Position numbers and translations under genes: made by a program
Shown: piece by piece, positions 6,590-15,182 of the stretch
Numbering within the stretch: the first letter of the stretch is position 1
Layout: every line of letters starts with the position of its first letter
Origin: Hyphomicrobiales bacterium
Lineage (GTDB): Bacteria; Pseudomonadota; Alphaproteobacteria; Rhizobiales; Devosiaceae
DNA: 36,486 bases
Assembly (NCBI GenBank): GCA_027065555.1
Contig: JAMONS010000065.1
Span: forward strand, 1-36,486
Direction: 5' to 3'
Notes under the pieces: model-generated
What the model was told of the DNA's origin: nothing
Database searches by the model: none
Seen by the model: the letters and a program-made list of their open reading frames with translations, nothing else

Positions 6590-7858
6590 ATGCAAAACTT
6601 AAAAAATAGATATCCTCAACAAGATGCACAGCGCAGACGCTCTGATGCTCAAGCTCTAACAAAAGAAAAAACTGAAATAGATGCACAGGCCTCTAAAGTA
6701 GGAGAATTGGCGTTTTTGTCGATATTTGAGGAAATATTGGTCGCAGATCCTACGTCCATAGCTTTTAATGGCGCATTAAATAAACATCATATGCAAGCAA
6801 TATGGACATGGATAATACGTGATATTGCGCCTGATCTAAATCAAATTATAAAAGATGCAAAAAATGAGCAAGAAGCAAAAAAAGCAATAATTTCTTATTG
6901 TCCCTCTCTTGTTAAAATAATCTCAAAAGAAATTGCACTAGCTTCAGAAAAAAGTACAGTAAATAATCGCTTAACGGCACAACTAGGTGGAGAAGAAGTC
7001 AAGCAACGACTTACAATTTTTCTTGTAGTTTTGCGTTGTCATGCTTTATTAAGTAAAGCAAGTTCGTTTGGCAAAGCATCTAACTCTATCGAAGATGAAA
7101 CAGCGCTTGGAACTGCCTTGCAATCTATGCCATTGCAAGAGCCTAGTGTTGTAGCTTTTCTTTTTCAAATTATTGTTGGGCGTTCGAATAATCCAAGCAA
7201 TTTAATTTTAGCAGTTGCTAAAATCATTGGTGCTTCATCGGAGGGGGCAATGCAAAGAGCAGGGTTTGAGCCTTTATTAGATGCTCTTTTATCCCATGCA
7301 CAAAACCAAGCCTCACTATTATCAGGGCAAAAAGGTCTTTATATTGATGCCGATTTAATGTGCAAATCTATTTATCGTTTCCATAAATTAATGCATGCCG
7401 CATCTGGATATGTTGAACTTGAAAGAAGGTCTCGTTTAGGAAAAGCGGCGACTGAAATTACATTGCAAATGGCACAAATTGTCGAGCCGCGTCTTAAAGA
7501 AGTTAGCTCTGATGTTAGTCAATCTTTGAGAAAACCAAGAAGAGGAGAGGACAAAATTGATGCTGATGGTTTGCTTGCCGCACTAAATGGTATTTATTTG
7601 CTTGCAGCTGTAAGGGAGGCAAAAGAATCTTTAGCTCTAAACGCTCTTTTTGATAGGATATGGAGTGAAACAGGGAAAAATCTTGAAATCCTACTCGATC
7701 GAAATCTTGAAGAGTTTAAGAAAGATACAAATAATAGCATTGTTTCTCAAAGACTTGATATGGGTATTAAAATGGCGAAAATACGTTTTGGTGAGGAATA
7801 TGCTGGCATATTACAAAATGCAAAAGACAAGGTATCTCGCCGCTCTAATGAGGCTTGA
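6590..7858 (+). CDS. hypothetical helical protein (422 aa), unrecognised
   Basis: I do not recognise a family. The product is 422 residues, soluble and apparently all-helical. It begins with a charged, Gln/Arg-rich N-terminus (MQNLKNRYPQQDAQRRRSDAQ, possible coiled coil), then long Ala/Leu-rich helices such as VKQRLTIFLVVLRCHALLS and ATEITLQMAQIVEPRL. The C-terminal third has a charged RKPRRGEDKID segment followed by AALNGIYLLAAVREAKES. No signal peptide, membrane segment or nucleotide-binding motif is visible. It converges on the flavoprotein gene at 7845-9848, with a 14-base overlap of the two 3' ends. It sits where rhizobial genomes usually pass straight from feuQ to ccmI, so it may be a lineage-specific insertion. 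Real coding status is supported by length and its own TATAAT. Confidence 0.6.
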   Translation: MQNLKNRYPQQDAQRRRSDAQALTKEKTEIDAQASKVGELAFLSIFEEILVADPTSIAFNGALNKHHMQAIWTWIIRDIAPDLNQIIKDAKNEQEAKKAIISYCPSLVKIISKEIALASEKSTVNNRLTAQLGGEEVKQRLTIFLVVLRCHALLSKASSFGKASNSIEDETALGTALQSMPLQEPSVVAFLFQIIVGRSNNPSNLILAVAKIIGASSEGAMQRAGFEPLLDALLSHAQNQASLLSGQKGLYIDADLMCKSIYRFHKLMHAASGYVELERRSRLGKAATEITLQMAQIVEPRLKEVSSDVSQSLRKPRRGEDKIDADGLLAALNGIYLLAAVREAKESLALNALFDRIWSETGKNLEILLDRNLEEFKKDTNNSIVSQRLDMGIKMAKIRFGEEYAGILQNAKDKVSRRSNEA

Positions 7859-9848
7859 GTAACTTAGCCAAAGAATGTCCCCCAGAAGTATAGATGGATA
7901 TCTGCTGTCCAACAATGGCTTTATGCTTAGCAATTAATGCAACACAAAATTCATTTGATTGATAAATAACACTACCAAGCGCTTGCTCAGGATTAGAAAT
8001 ATCTGAGTTTGCAAAAATTAATTGACCAACTTCAAAACTGACATTTTCTAGAGATGTGATTTCCCAAACCTCAGCATCTTTGCCATAGCGTTCCTGTAAA
8101 TAATTGGGAATATTTGTGACTGATTTTGCCTTTGTTAATTTTACATCATAGGGTTCTTGGATAGTTGAGAATAACTTTTCTCCCTTTATTGCTCTTTCTT
8201 TTACGATTTGTTCAAATTGCAATTTAGATAGTTTTGAAATATTATTTAATGCGCAAATGTCGCCGAGTGAAAATGCTTTATTGTTCAATATGTCATAATT
8301 GATAATCTTGTTGCTCAAACTAATATTGCTCCAAATATTGTTATTCTTTGCGCTATGTTTGCATATAAATGAATTGCCAAAATCATAATATTTTGGAGCA
8401 GCATCTAAGATATTTTCTTTGTAAATGAGAGCAGATCCTATTGGAGTTTCAAATAAAGTATCTATTCGTTTTTCAACTATATCACTTGTTTTTTTACGAA
8501 ATAAATAATTTATTGCCTCAGCCCCACTTTGCATAATAGCAAAATTACTGCGCCAGCCAGAATTTGACCCAGCAAGAGAGATGTTTTTTAATTTTCCTTG
8601 TGTCTTAATTCCTGATGGGCTTTCACTTGAGATAACATTTCCACCAGCCTGTAGCCACAAATCAAGATTTGCCAGCCAACCAGCAGATAGGATTATATTA
8701 TCGACATTTAATGTTGATTTTTTACCGAACCTATCCTCCCAAACTAACCCCATTTCTAAATGTAATTGTTTTTTATCATCACTGATTTTTAGCTCTATTG
8801 GCATCAAGCCAGTTTCTAATTTAATTCCATAAGATTTTGCAAATTCGATAAATCGAGATTTTGGCTCAATCCTTGCGTCAAAGATTTTTTCAATCTTAGC
8901 GCCAGCATCTGCTGCCAAAAGAGCCATTCTATAGGCAGCATTATTATTGGTAATGATAGAGCTTTGTCCTTTTGGAAAAATTCCATAAGAGCTAGCAAGC
9001 CTATATATCGAGCCCAATCCAAAGCTCTTACAAATTCTATTGCCGTTAAAGATTGGCAATCGATCTACACAACCAGTTGCCAGCACAATTTTTTTGGCAC
9101 TAACTTCAAAAAACTCTTGCTTTAATTTTCCTCTAAAAACACTAAGCCGTTGCACAAGGGCAATATTATCTTTTAATTTAATAACAGCACTGCTTGCTTT
9201 TATCTTTATATTTTTAGCTTTTCTAATAGACTTTACAAGATCCTTCACAAGCTTTTCTGGGTTTTCGTCATCTGAATTATTGCCAAATAAAATTGCATCA
9301 CCACCCAACAGGTTTTGTTGCTCAAGCAGTAAAATATCATTGCAAATTGTTGCTCCATATTTAGCAGCACTTAACCCCGCAAGTCCGCCACCAATAATTA
9401 ACAATTCAACTGATATTTGTTTTATATCAACTTGTTTAGTTGGGGGGTAAAAATCAATTTTTCCCTCATCAAAATTAATATTTAAGGAATTTATCCGCTC
9501 GTTTTTTAAACGGCGAATAAGGTTCGAAATTTTAGTGCCAGCATTTACGCCCTCAATATTATAAACAGCACCGTTAATAGCAGGCATTCTTTGCACTGGC
9601 GCTGTGATATCTAATTCAGTACCTTTAGTAATTAATGAAACAGGCAAGTTAAGATATTCATCTAGTGCTATGGGAAAAGAAAGATGCGTGCCAGCGCAAT
9701 CAAAACCGCTTGCCAAAATTGCTGACAATACGCAATCGCCTTCAAAACCCTCAATTTTAATATTATTCACCAAAAAACTTATCGGCTTTTCTAAATTAAT
9801 TTGCTGACCAATAAATGGATTATTTTTTATGTTTGAAAGCCTCTCCAT
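7845..9848 (-). CDS. compact sarcosine oxidase alpha-like FAD/NAD(P) oxidoreductase
   Basis: A 667-residue flavoprotein resembling sarcosine oxidase alpha subunits (about 1000 residues). Residues 15-110 match their N-terminal ferredoxin-fold domain (INLEKPISFLVNN, EGFEGDCVLSAILASGFD) but have no CX4CX2C cysteines. A dinucleotide-binding domain follows, with LLIIGGGLAGLSAA (149-162), a second nucleotide site around residue 300 (QSSIITNNNAAYRMALLA) and a closing FAD segment LAGSNSGWRSNFAIMQSGAEAINYL. A helical segment like the SoxA middle domain comes next (ICALNNISKLSKLQFEQIV). The last 60 residues (QALGSVIYQSNEFCVALIA...) look like the C-terminal barrel of GcvT proteins, while the folate-binding GcvT N-domain seems missing. 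Its ATG abuts the stop of the upstream 9849-10931 gene (TAA-ATG). Substrate unknown; an amine or imino acid is the family expectation. Confidence 0.7.
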   Translation of the reverse strand: MERLSNIKNNPFIGQQINLEKPISFLVNNIKIEGFEGDCVLSAILASGFDCAGTHLSFPIALDEYLNLPVSLITKGTELDITAPVQRMPAINGAVYNIEGVNAGTKISNLIRRLKNERINSLNINFDEGKIDFYPPTKQVDIKQISVELLIIGGGLAGLSAAKYGATICNDILLLEQQNLLGGDAILFGNNSDDENPEKLVKDLVKSIRKAKNIKIKASSAVIKLKDNIALVQRLSVFRGKLKQEFFEVSAKKIVLATGCVDRLPIFNGNRICKSFGLGSIYRLASSYGIFPKGQSSIITNNNAAYRMALLAADAGAKIEKIFDARIEPKSRFIEFAKSYGIKLETGLMPIELKISDDKKQLHLEMGLVWEDRFGKKSTLNVDNIILSAGWLANLDLWLQAGGNVISSESPSGIKTQGKLKNISLAGSNSGWRSNFAIMQSGAEAINYLFRKKTSDIVEKRIDTLFETPIGSALIYKENILDAAPKYYDFGNSFICKHSAKNNNIWSNISLSNKIINYDILNNKAFSLGDICALNNISKLSKLQFEQIVKERAIKGEKLFSTIQEPYDVKLTKAKSVTNIPNYLQERYGKDAEVWEITSLENVSFEVGQLIFANSDISNPEQALGSVIYQSNEFCVALIAKHKAIVGQQISIYTSGGHSLAKLLKPH

Positions 9849-10931
9849 TTAACGCACTCGTCTTTGTTTTTTTTTGGTTTTTGCAACAAAAAACTCACTA
9901 ATATCTGGACGCAGTTTTTCATTTAACTTTGGCTTTCGTTTAGCAAAATATTCATTTTCAAAATCATTTCCCCTGCCAACTAATATTTTGGCCATTAGCG
10001 GAGTTAAAAATGCACCACTTGTGCCAAACCCACCAATATATGAGAGTTTTGTACCCAAAAGCGAGCCAAAAACTCCTGCTCCGTCTTTACTTATGAGAGA
10101 AGAGAATTGTGCTTTTCCAGCTAATTTGATATGTCTATTATTTTCTCCATCATTGCTAATAATATGAGAAATATTTGTAAAATCATCTCGTGAGGTGCAA
10201 TCAATAGTGCCATTAGCATGTTGAAACAAAATAGAGCCATCATCAATATTTATGATGGTTGAATTCTTTAACTTTTTTACTGGTTCAAGCATTAGTGTGT
10301 TAGTTGCAATTTTGAAGAAATTATTACCTATATCTTTTTGGGGCATATAATTTAATATGGCTTCATCGCCAACAAAAATAATGCGTTTTGCAACTATTGC
10401 TTCATTCGCAGAAGTGATTTTTGTACCCCCGCTAGCACCTCTTTTTAATTCGATATTATTTGTATCCAACAGCTTTACATTATTTCTACTCAACCAATCA
10501 TCTAATCCAGTAAACATAGAGCGTCGTTTTATTCTTATTGCATCACGAAATTGAATAGATTGCATAACCCCTTTTGTTAGTTCTTGTTTCTCTATTGAAA
10601 AACCATATAGGTTTGCAACATTTCTGGCGTGATTAAGAGCATTTGCACTTTTTTGGGAGCGGGCAATAAATATCGGGTCAACTTTTTCATAAACCTCCTT
10701 GTTAGAAAAATCTTTTAATAGGCCCTCAAATGGCGACATATTTTCTTTTATTAGTCGCCATGTTTGAGGTTGAGTAATAGTATCAACAGAAATATCAAAA
10801 CCGTGCGATGGCAATAAGGAATGAGCAAATTGCCCAATAAGCGCAGTTTCACGCCCGTAGAGCTTGGATAAAGAGCATGCCAATAGGGCGGCCATTGGCG
10901 TATTTCCAATAATAGCAAATTCAAAACTCAT
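9849..10931 (-). CDS. FAD-dependent oxidoreductase, DAO/sarcosine oxidase beta-like
   Basis: A 360-residue protein with an N-terminal Rossmann segment FAIIGNTPMAALLACSLSKL (4-23) that replaces the usual GxGxxG by GNTPMA, so cofactor binding may be altered. The C-terminal part has a glycine-rich run with LSYIGGFGTSGAFLTPLMAKIL, the FAD-contact region of DAO-type flavoproteins (compare GHG-[SA]-G-x-TxxP). It ends in a very basic tail, KTKKKQRRVR. It is translated with the compact sarcosine-oxidase-alpha-like gene: its TAA touches the next ATG. The pairing mimics the beta/alpha subunits of heterotetrameric sarcosine oxidase or related opine and HCN-synthase flavoproteins, but no gamma or delta subunit genes are present. 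It is divergent from ccmI, with a 103-base shared promoter region. Substrate unknown. Confidence 0.6.
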   Translation of the reverse strand: MSFEFAIIGNTPMAALLACSLSKLYGRETALIGQFAHSLLPSHGFDISVDTITQPQTWRLIKENMSPFEGLLKDFSNKEVYEKVDPIFIARSQKSANALNHARNVANLYGFSIEKQELTKGVMQSIQFRDAIRIKRRSMFTGLDDWLSRNNVKLLDTNNIELKRGASGGTKITSANEAIVAKRIIFVGDEAILNYMPQKDIGNNFFKIATNTLMLEPVKKLKNSTIINIDDGSILFQHANGTIDCTSRDDFTNISHIISNDGENNRHIKLAGKAQFSSLISKDGAGVFGSLLGTKLSYIGGFGTSGAFLTPLMAKILVGRGNDFENEYFAKRKPKLNEKLRPDISEFFVAKTKKKQRRVR

Positions 10932-11034
10932 TTTTACCCATCATTTCATTCACTTTTTTGTGTTTACCAAAGACATTTTGTTTTTCTTGTTATATATAAA
11001 CTTAGAATAACAATAAACAGGATCACTAAACCAC

Positions 11035-12204
11035 ATGCTTTTTTGGATAATCGCCTCACTAATAGTTCTCATTTGCCTTTTAGCGTTCTTTCTTGCATCA
11101 AAGAATAATTCGCCAATTTCTAATGATAGTGAATTAAATGATGAAATGAAAGACGAAATAAGTGTGCCAAACAATTCTTATTTCAAAGCGCAACTTAGAG
11201 AATTAGAAAAAGACATAAAATCTGGCTTGATTTCAAAAGAAGAAGCGCAAGGGGCAAAGGCTGAATTGGCCCGTGAAATAATTAAAATAAAAGCTGAAAC
11301 CAACGCTAAAAAGCATAAGCGCGAGGTTAGCGCTCTTGCCATTTCAACTCCTGTATTTTTGATAAGCATAATCTTAATCGCCTTGTTTAGTTTTTTTATT
11401 TATTATCAAGTCGGCAAACCCAATCTAGCCTCCGCTCCATTAGCCCTAAGAGCTACCCCAGAAGGGCAAAAGATAGAAATTGAAAATGCAATAAAAAAAG
11501 TTGAGGAGCGATTAAAAGAAAATCCTGATGATGCGAGAGGTTGGGCAGTCATTGGCCCAATATATATGCGTATGCAACGCTTTGACGAGAGCGTAATTGC
11601 ATATCGCAATATATTAAGATTATTGCCGCCAAGTGCTGATACACAAACCGATTTAGCCGAAGCCTTATTGATGGCAAATGATGGCGAAGTAAATGCTGAA
11701 ATAATGGCTTTACTTAAAAGCGCAAGCAAGCTTGATCCCAACCATATTCGCTCTCGCTTTTATTTGGCAGGTGAAGCAATGCGAGCGGGCGATAATGAAA
11801 GCGCCTTAAAACAATGGCAAGAATTGCTGACGATCTCTAGTGGGCAAGAGCAATGGCTAGAAATAGTCAATGAAGGGCTTAGCGAAACTCAAGCGAGAAT
11901 AAATCAGCAACAATCAAATAATGAGCAAACACAGCCTCAAGCTGAACCAAACCAAACTGAACCAAGCCAGCCTGATGCAAATGCTCAAGCTGATTTTATT
12001 AAGCAAATGGTTGAGCAATTAGAAACTCGCTTAACAAAAGAGGGCGGTACAATAGAGGAATGGACACAATTAGTGCGTTCGCTTTTAGTGCTTAATGAAA
12101 AAGACAAAGCGCAACAGTTTTATGATAAAGCAAAACAAGCCTACCCAAATGACAATGAAAGAATTGAACTTGATAATTTGGCAAAACAAGCAGATTTACA
12201 ATAG
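11035..12204 (+). CDS. ccmI: cytochrome c biogenesis protein CcmI (CycH)
   Basis: A 389-residue inner-membrane protein that presents apocytochrome c to the haem-ligation complex. It has two membrane segments (about 2-22 and 101-125) with a cytoplasmic heptad-rich loop between them (YFKAQLRELEKDIKSGLISK, characteristic of CcmI). The periplasmic C-terminal region has TPR repeats (AIKKVEERLKENPDDARGWA, DESVIAYRNILRLLP, SALKQWQELL) separated by a Gln/Pro/Asn-rich linker around 300-325 from a final TPR-like hairpin. It is first in the ccmIEFH operon, with 17 bases to ccmE. The ATG at 11035 has only a weak AGGA far upstream. Length and order match rhizobial cycH. Confidence 0.92.
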   Translation: MLFWIIASLIVLICLLAFFLASKNNSPISNDSELNDEMKDEISVPNNSYFKAQLRELEKDIKSGLISKEEAQGAKAELAREIIKIKAETNAKKHKREVSALAISTPVFLISIILIALFSFFIYYQVGKPNLASAPLALRATPEGQKIEIENAIKKVEERLKENPDDARGWAVIGPIYMRMQRFDESVIAYRNILRLLPPSADTQTDLAEALLMANDGEVNAEIMALLKSASKLDPNHIRSRFYLAGEAMRAGDNESALKQWQELLTISSGQEQWLEIVNEGLSETQARINQQQSNNEQTQPQAEPNQTEPSQPDANAQADFIKQMVEQLETRLTKEGGTIEEWTQLVRSLLVLNEKDKAQQFYDKAKQAYPNDNERIELDNLAKQADLQ

Positions 12205-12221
12205 AATAATGGAACAATAAT

Positions 12222-12671
12222 ATGACACGTAAACAAAAACGCTTCAGTATTATAGCTGGATTAGGATTAGTTATTGCCCTTGCCGCAATATTAATTTTTA
12301 CTGCTTTAAGTGATAAAATAACCTTTTTCTATTCACCCTCAGAATTGCAAGAAGACCCAATAGCTGTTGGGCAAGCATTTAGGCTTGGCGGTCTAGTTCA
12401 AGAAGATAGTTGGGTTAAAGAGGACGAGTATAATATCTTTTATATTACCGATAATGCACTTGCCGTGAAAGTCATTTACAAGCAAATTTTACCAGACCTA
12501 TTTCGTGAGGGGCAGGGGGTTATTGCCGAAGGCTCGCTAGATGCTGAAGGGGTATTTATTGCAACAAATGTTCTTGCAAAACACGATGAAAATTACATTC
12601 CAAAGGAAGTAGTTGATACGCTTAAAGAGCGTGGTGAGTGGAAAGAAGACGAACAAGGAGATAAATATTAA
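12222..12671 (+). CDS. ccmE: cytochrome c maturation haem chaperone CcmE (CycJ)
   Basis: A 149-residue periplasmic haem chaperone held by one N-terminal membrane anchor (about 9-29). The OB-fold domain contains FYSPSEL, AFRLGGLV, ITDNALAVKVIYKQILPDLFREGQGVIAEG and the haem-binding LAKHDENYIP motif. H121 is the covalent haem ligand and Y125 the supporting residue. Length is normal for the family. The stop codon overlaps the ccmF start (TAATG at 12669-12673), showing translational coupling. CcmE receives haem from the CcmABCD machinery, which is not in this window, and passes it to CcmF/CcmH/CcmI. Confidence 0.95.
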   Translation: MTRKQKRFSIIAGLGLVIALAAILIFTALSDKITFFYSPSELQEDPIAVGQAFRLGGLVQEDSWVKEDEYNIFYITDNALAVKVIYKQILPDLFREGQGVIAEGSLDAEGVFIATNVLAKHDENYIPKEVVDTLKERGEWKEDEQGDKY

Positions 12672-14686
12672 TGTTAATTGAACTTGGCCATTTTGCCCTC
12701 ATTCTAGCTTTTGTAATAGCAATAATTCAAGCGGTGCTTGGTCTAATTTATTGGCGTTCAGATGTTCGCATAGCCAATTTTGTGCGCTCAGCGGCAATTT
12801 GGCAATTCATCTTAATTTCTTTTTCTTTTATGAGCGTGGTCTATGCTTTTGTGGTTTCAGATTTCTCGCTTAGCCTTGCCTATCAACATTCATATTCTTT
12901 GCAGCCGCTTATTTATAAAATCACCGCCGTATGGGGTAATCACGAAGGCTCAATTTTGCTTTGGGTGTTAATTTTAGTATTATTTAGCGCAGCCGTTGCA
13001 GTTTTTGGGCGCGATTTGCCGACCCAATTACGAACCCTAGTGCTTGCAGTGCAAGGCATTTTGGGCGCTGCCTTTATGGGCTTTTCAATTTTCACGTCAA
13101 ACCCATTTGCAAGGCTTGACCCAGCCCCATTTGAGGGCACAGACCTCAATCCTATTTTGCAAGATATTGGCTTAGCCATTCACCCACCTCTATTATACCT
13201 TGGTTATGTTGGTTTTTCTGTTTGTTTTTCTTTTGCCATTGCGGCGCTTATTTCAGGAAAAATTGATGCGGCATGGGCTCGTTGGGTACGTCCATGGACA
13301 GTTGTTTCTTGGGTATTTCTAACGCTTGGTAATGCTATGGGCTCATATTGGGCATATTATGAACTTGGCTGGGGCGGCTGGTGGTTCTGGGATCCAGTTG
13401 AAAATTCTTCCTTCATGCCTTGGTTAGTTGGAACAGCGTTAATGCATTCAGCCATTGTGATGGAAAAGCGCAATGCGCTAAAGATATGGACAATATTCTT
13501 AGCCATTATGACCTTCTCACTTTCTCTTTTAGGGGCGTTTTTGGTTCGTTCAGGTATTCTAACTTCGGTGCATACATTTGCATCCGATCCAACTCGTGGG
13601 TTGGTTTTGCTAGCATTATTAGGGGTTTCTATTGGTGCGGCATTTACCATTTTTGCTATTCGTGCGCCTTCTTTAAGGGCAGGTGGGCTATTTGCACCAA
13701 TTTCCCGAGAAGGGGCGTTAGTGTTAAATAATCTATTTTTAGCAACTGCAACAGCCGCCATTTTAGTTGGTACGCTATATCCACTTATTCTTGATGCCCT
13801 TATGGGAGCAAGGATTTCAGTTGGTGCGCCATTCTTTGATTTAACCTTTGGCGTGTTAATGGTGCCGCTTTTAATAGTATTGCCATTTGGCGCATTTCTT
13901 GGCTGGAAACGAGCCGATTTAATTGCCGTTACTCAACGCCTCGCTGGGGCTGCTGGTTTGGCATTATTGGTAGCGATTGTAATTTTCATGCTAACGGGAG
14001 CTGAAATAAGGCTAGCTCCATTAGGAGTGTTTTTGGGTTTTTGGGTAGCATTTGGCTCTATGGCTGATTTAATCTATCGCTCAAAATTTGGCAAAATTGC
14101 TCTTGGCGAAAGCCTAAAACGTTTATTTGGCCTATCAAAAAGCATTTGGTCAACAGCTCTAGCGCATTTTGGCGTTGGCGTTACCGTAATTGGTATTGTT
14201 ATTGTAAGTGCGTGGGAGAGCGAAAATATCACCACCATGAAGGTAGGAGAAAGTGTTGATTTAGCTGGATACTCCATCAAGTTTACTGTGGCAGATGAGC
14301 GACCAGGGCCAAATTACACCATTTCTCATTTTGAATTTGATGTCCTAGCAAAGAATGGCAAAGTTAGACATGTGGTTTCTGAAAAACGTGTCTATATGGC
14401 TTCTTCTATGCCGACAACAGAAGCAGGAATTCTCACCTATGGCTTTAGCCAACTTTATGTTGCGGTTGGTGATGCTGACGAGGAGGGAGTGCAAGTTGTG
14501 CGTATTTGGTATAAGCCCTATATTTTGCTAATTTGGATTGGTACATTATTTATGGCGGGTGCGGGCTTCTTATCGCTTAGCGATAGAAAAGCCAGAGTTG
14601 GTGTTCCAAAACAGGCAAAAGCAAAACGAGCTAAAGCTAAAGTGAGCAAGACAAGCAAAGCAAAGACAAATAAAGGGAGCGCATAA
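12671..14686 (+). CDS. ccmF: haem lyase subunit CcmF (CycK)
   Basis: A 671-residue polytopic membrane protein with about 14-15 hydrophobic segments, the core of the system I haem lyase. The WWD signature WGGWWFWDPVENSSFMPWL is at about 233-251, flanked by conserved periplasmic loops including HPPLLYLGY (about 172-180) and VWGNHEGS (about 88-95). A soluble periplasmic loop near the C-terminus (about 520-610) is followed by a last membrane segment and a Lys/Ala-rich basic tail (KQAKAKRAKAKVSK...). The start overlaps the ccmE stop and its own stop overlaps the ccmH start (TAATG). The length is typical. The basic repetitive tail of about 30 residues is longer than I would expect and may be dispensable. 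Confidence 0.95.
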   Translation: MLIELGHFALILAFVIAIIQAVLGLIYWRSDVRIANFVRSAAIWQFILISFSFMSVVYAFVVSDFSLSLAYQHSYSLQPLIYKITAVWGNHEGSILLWVLILVLFSAAVAVFGRDLPTQLRTLVLAVQGILGAAFMGFSIFTSNPFARLDPAPFEGTDLNPILQDIGLAIHPPLLYLGYVGFSVCFSFAIAALISGKIDAAWARWVRPWTVVSWVFLTLGNAMGSYWAYYELGWGGWWFWDPVENSSFMPWLVGTALMHSAIVMEKRNALKIWTIFLAIMTFSLSLLGAFLVRSGILTSVHTFASDPTRGLVLLALLGVSIGAAFTIFAIRAPSLRAGGLFAPISREGALVLNNLFLATATAAILVGTLYPLILDALMGARISVGAPFFDLTFGVLMVPLLIVLPFGAFLGWKRADLIAVTQRLAGAAGLALLVAIVIFMLTGAEIRLAPLGVFLGFWVAFGSMADLIYRSKFGKIALGESLKRLFGLSKSIWSTALAHFGVGVTVIGIVIVSAWESENITTMKVGESVDLAGYSIKFTVADERPGPNYTISHFEFDVLAKNGKVRHVVSEKRVYMASSMPTTEAGILTYGFSQLYVAVGDADEEGVQVVRIWYKPYILLIWIGTLFMAGAGFLSLSDRKARVGVPKQAKAKRAKAKVSKTSKAKTNKGSA

Positions 14687-15159
14687 TGAACTTTAGGAAA
14701 TTATTTTTAGCGTTTTTATTAGTTTTTTCTTTGCTAACTCCTATTGTAGCTTTTGCGGTTTTGCCAAGCGAAATTCTTGATGATCCTGTGCTAGAAGAGC
14801 GAGCAAGAGATCTATCTAAAAACCTTCGCTGTCTGGTTTGCCAAAATCAAAATATTGATGAATCCGATGCACCATTGGCAGCAGATTTACGAGTTCTAGT
14901 GCGTGAAAGGCTTGTTGAAGGCGATAGTAATAAACAAGTAATTGATTATGTAGTTGCCCGATATGGCGAATATGTTTTGCTAAACCCAGTGCTTGGGCCA
15001 CATACAATAATCCTTTGGACTGCCATGCCCATAATATTACTTGGTGGCGGGGTATTCCTATTTTTCCTTGTTAAGAGAAGGAAAAAAACAGGCAAATCTA
15101 TCACCCTAAGCAAAGAAGAAAAAGCCGCACTTGCTGAATTAGAAAAACATGATGTTTAG
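14686..15159 (+). CDS. ccmH: apocytochrome c thiol reductase CcmH (CycL)
   Basis: A 157-residue periplasmic thioredox protein with a signal or anchor segment at the N-terminus (about 5-25) and a C-terminal membrane segment (about 107-128). The active site is LRCLVCQNQNI, with Cys49 and Cys52, which keeps the haem-binding cysteines of apocytochromes c reduced. Downstream blocks (ADLRVLVRERLVEGDSNKQVIDYVVARYGEYVLLNP) are fully conserved in kind. It overlaps ccmF at TAATG and ends the operon. A terminator-like hairpin begins inside its stop codon. Confidence 0.95.
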   Translation: MNFRKLFLAFLLVFSLLTPIVAFAVLPSEILDDPVLEERARDLSKNLRCLVCQNQNIDESDAPLAADLRVLVRERLVEGDSNKQVIDYVVARYGEYVLLNPVLGPHTIILWTAMPIILLGGGVFLFFLVKRRKKTGKSITLSKEEKAALAELEKHDV

Positions 15160-15182
15160 CCATTAATATGGCTTTTGATTTT
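15158..15182 (+). terminator. intrinsic terminator of the ccm operon
   Basis: AGCCAT (15158-15163) and ATGGCT (15168-15173) form a 6-bp stem with a TAAT loop, followed by a T-rich tract (TTTTGATTTT). The hairpin starts within the ccmH stop codon TAG. Placement at the operon end supports a rho-independent terminator of modest strength. Confidence 0.55.

Noticed and set aside
9040-9450. 136-codon plus-strand ORF inside the flavoprotein gene
   Set aside because: It is antisense to the dinucleotide-binding domain, with low-complexity Phe/Leu-rich sequence.
13357-13761. 134-codon minus-strand ORF inside ccmF
   Set aside because: It is antisense to the WWD region of ccmF; its composition follows from the conserved opposite strand.
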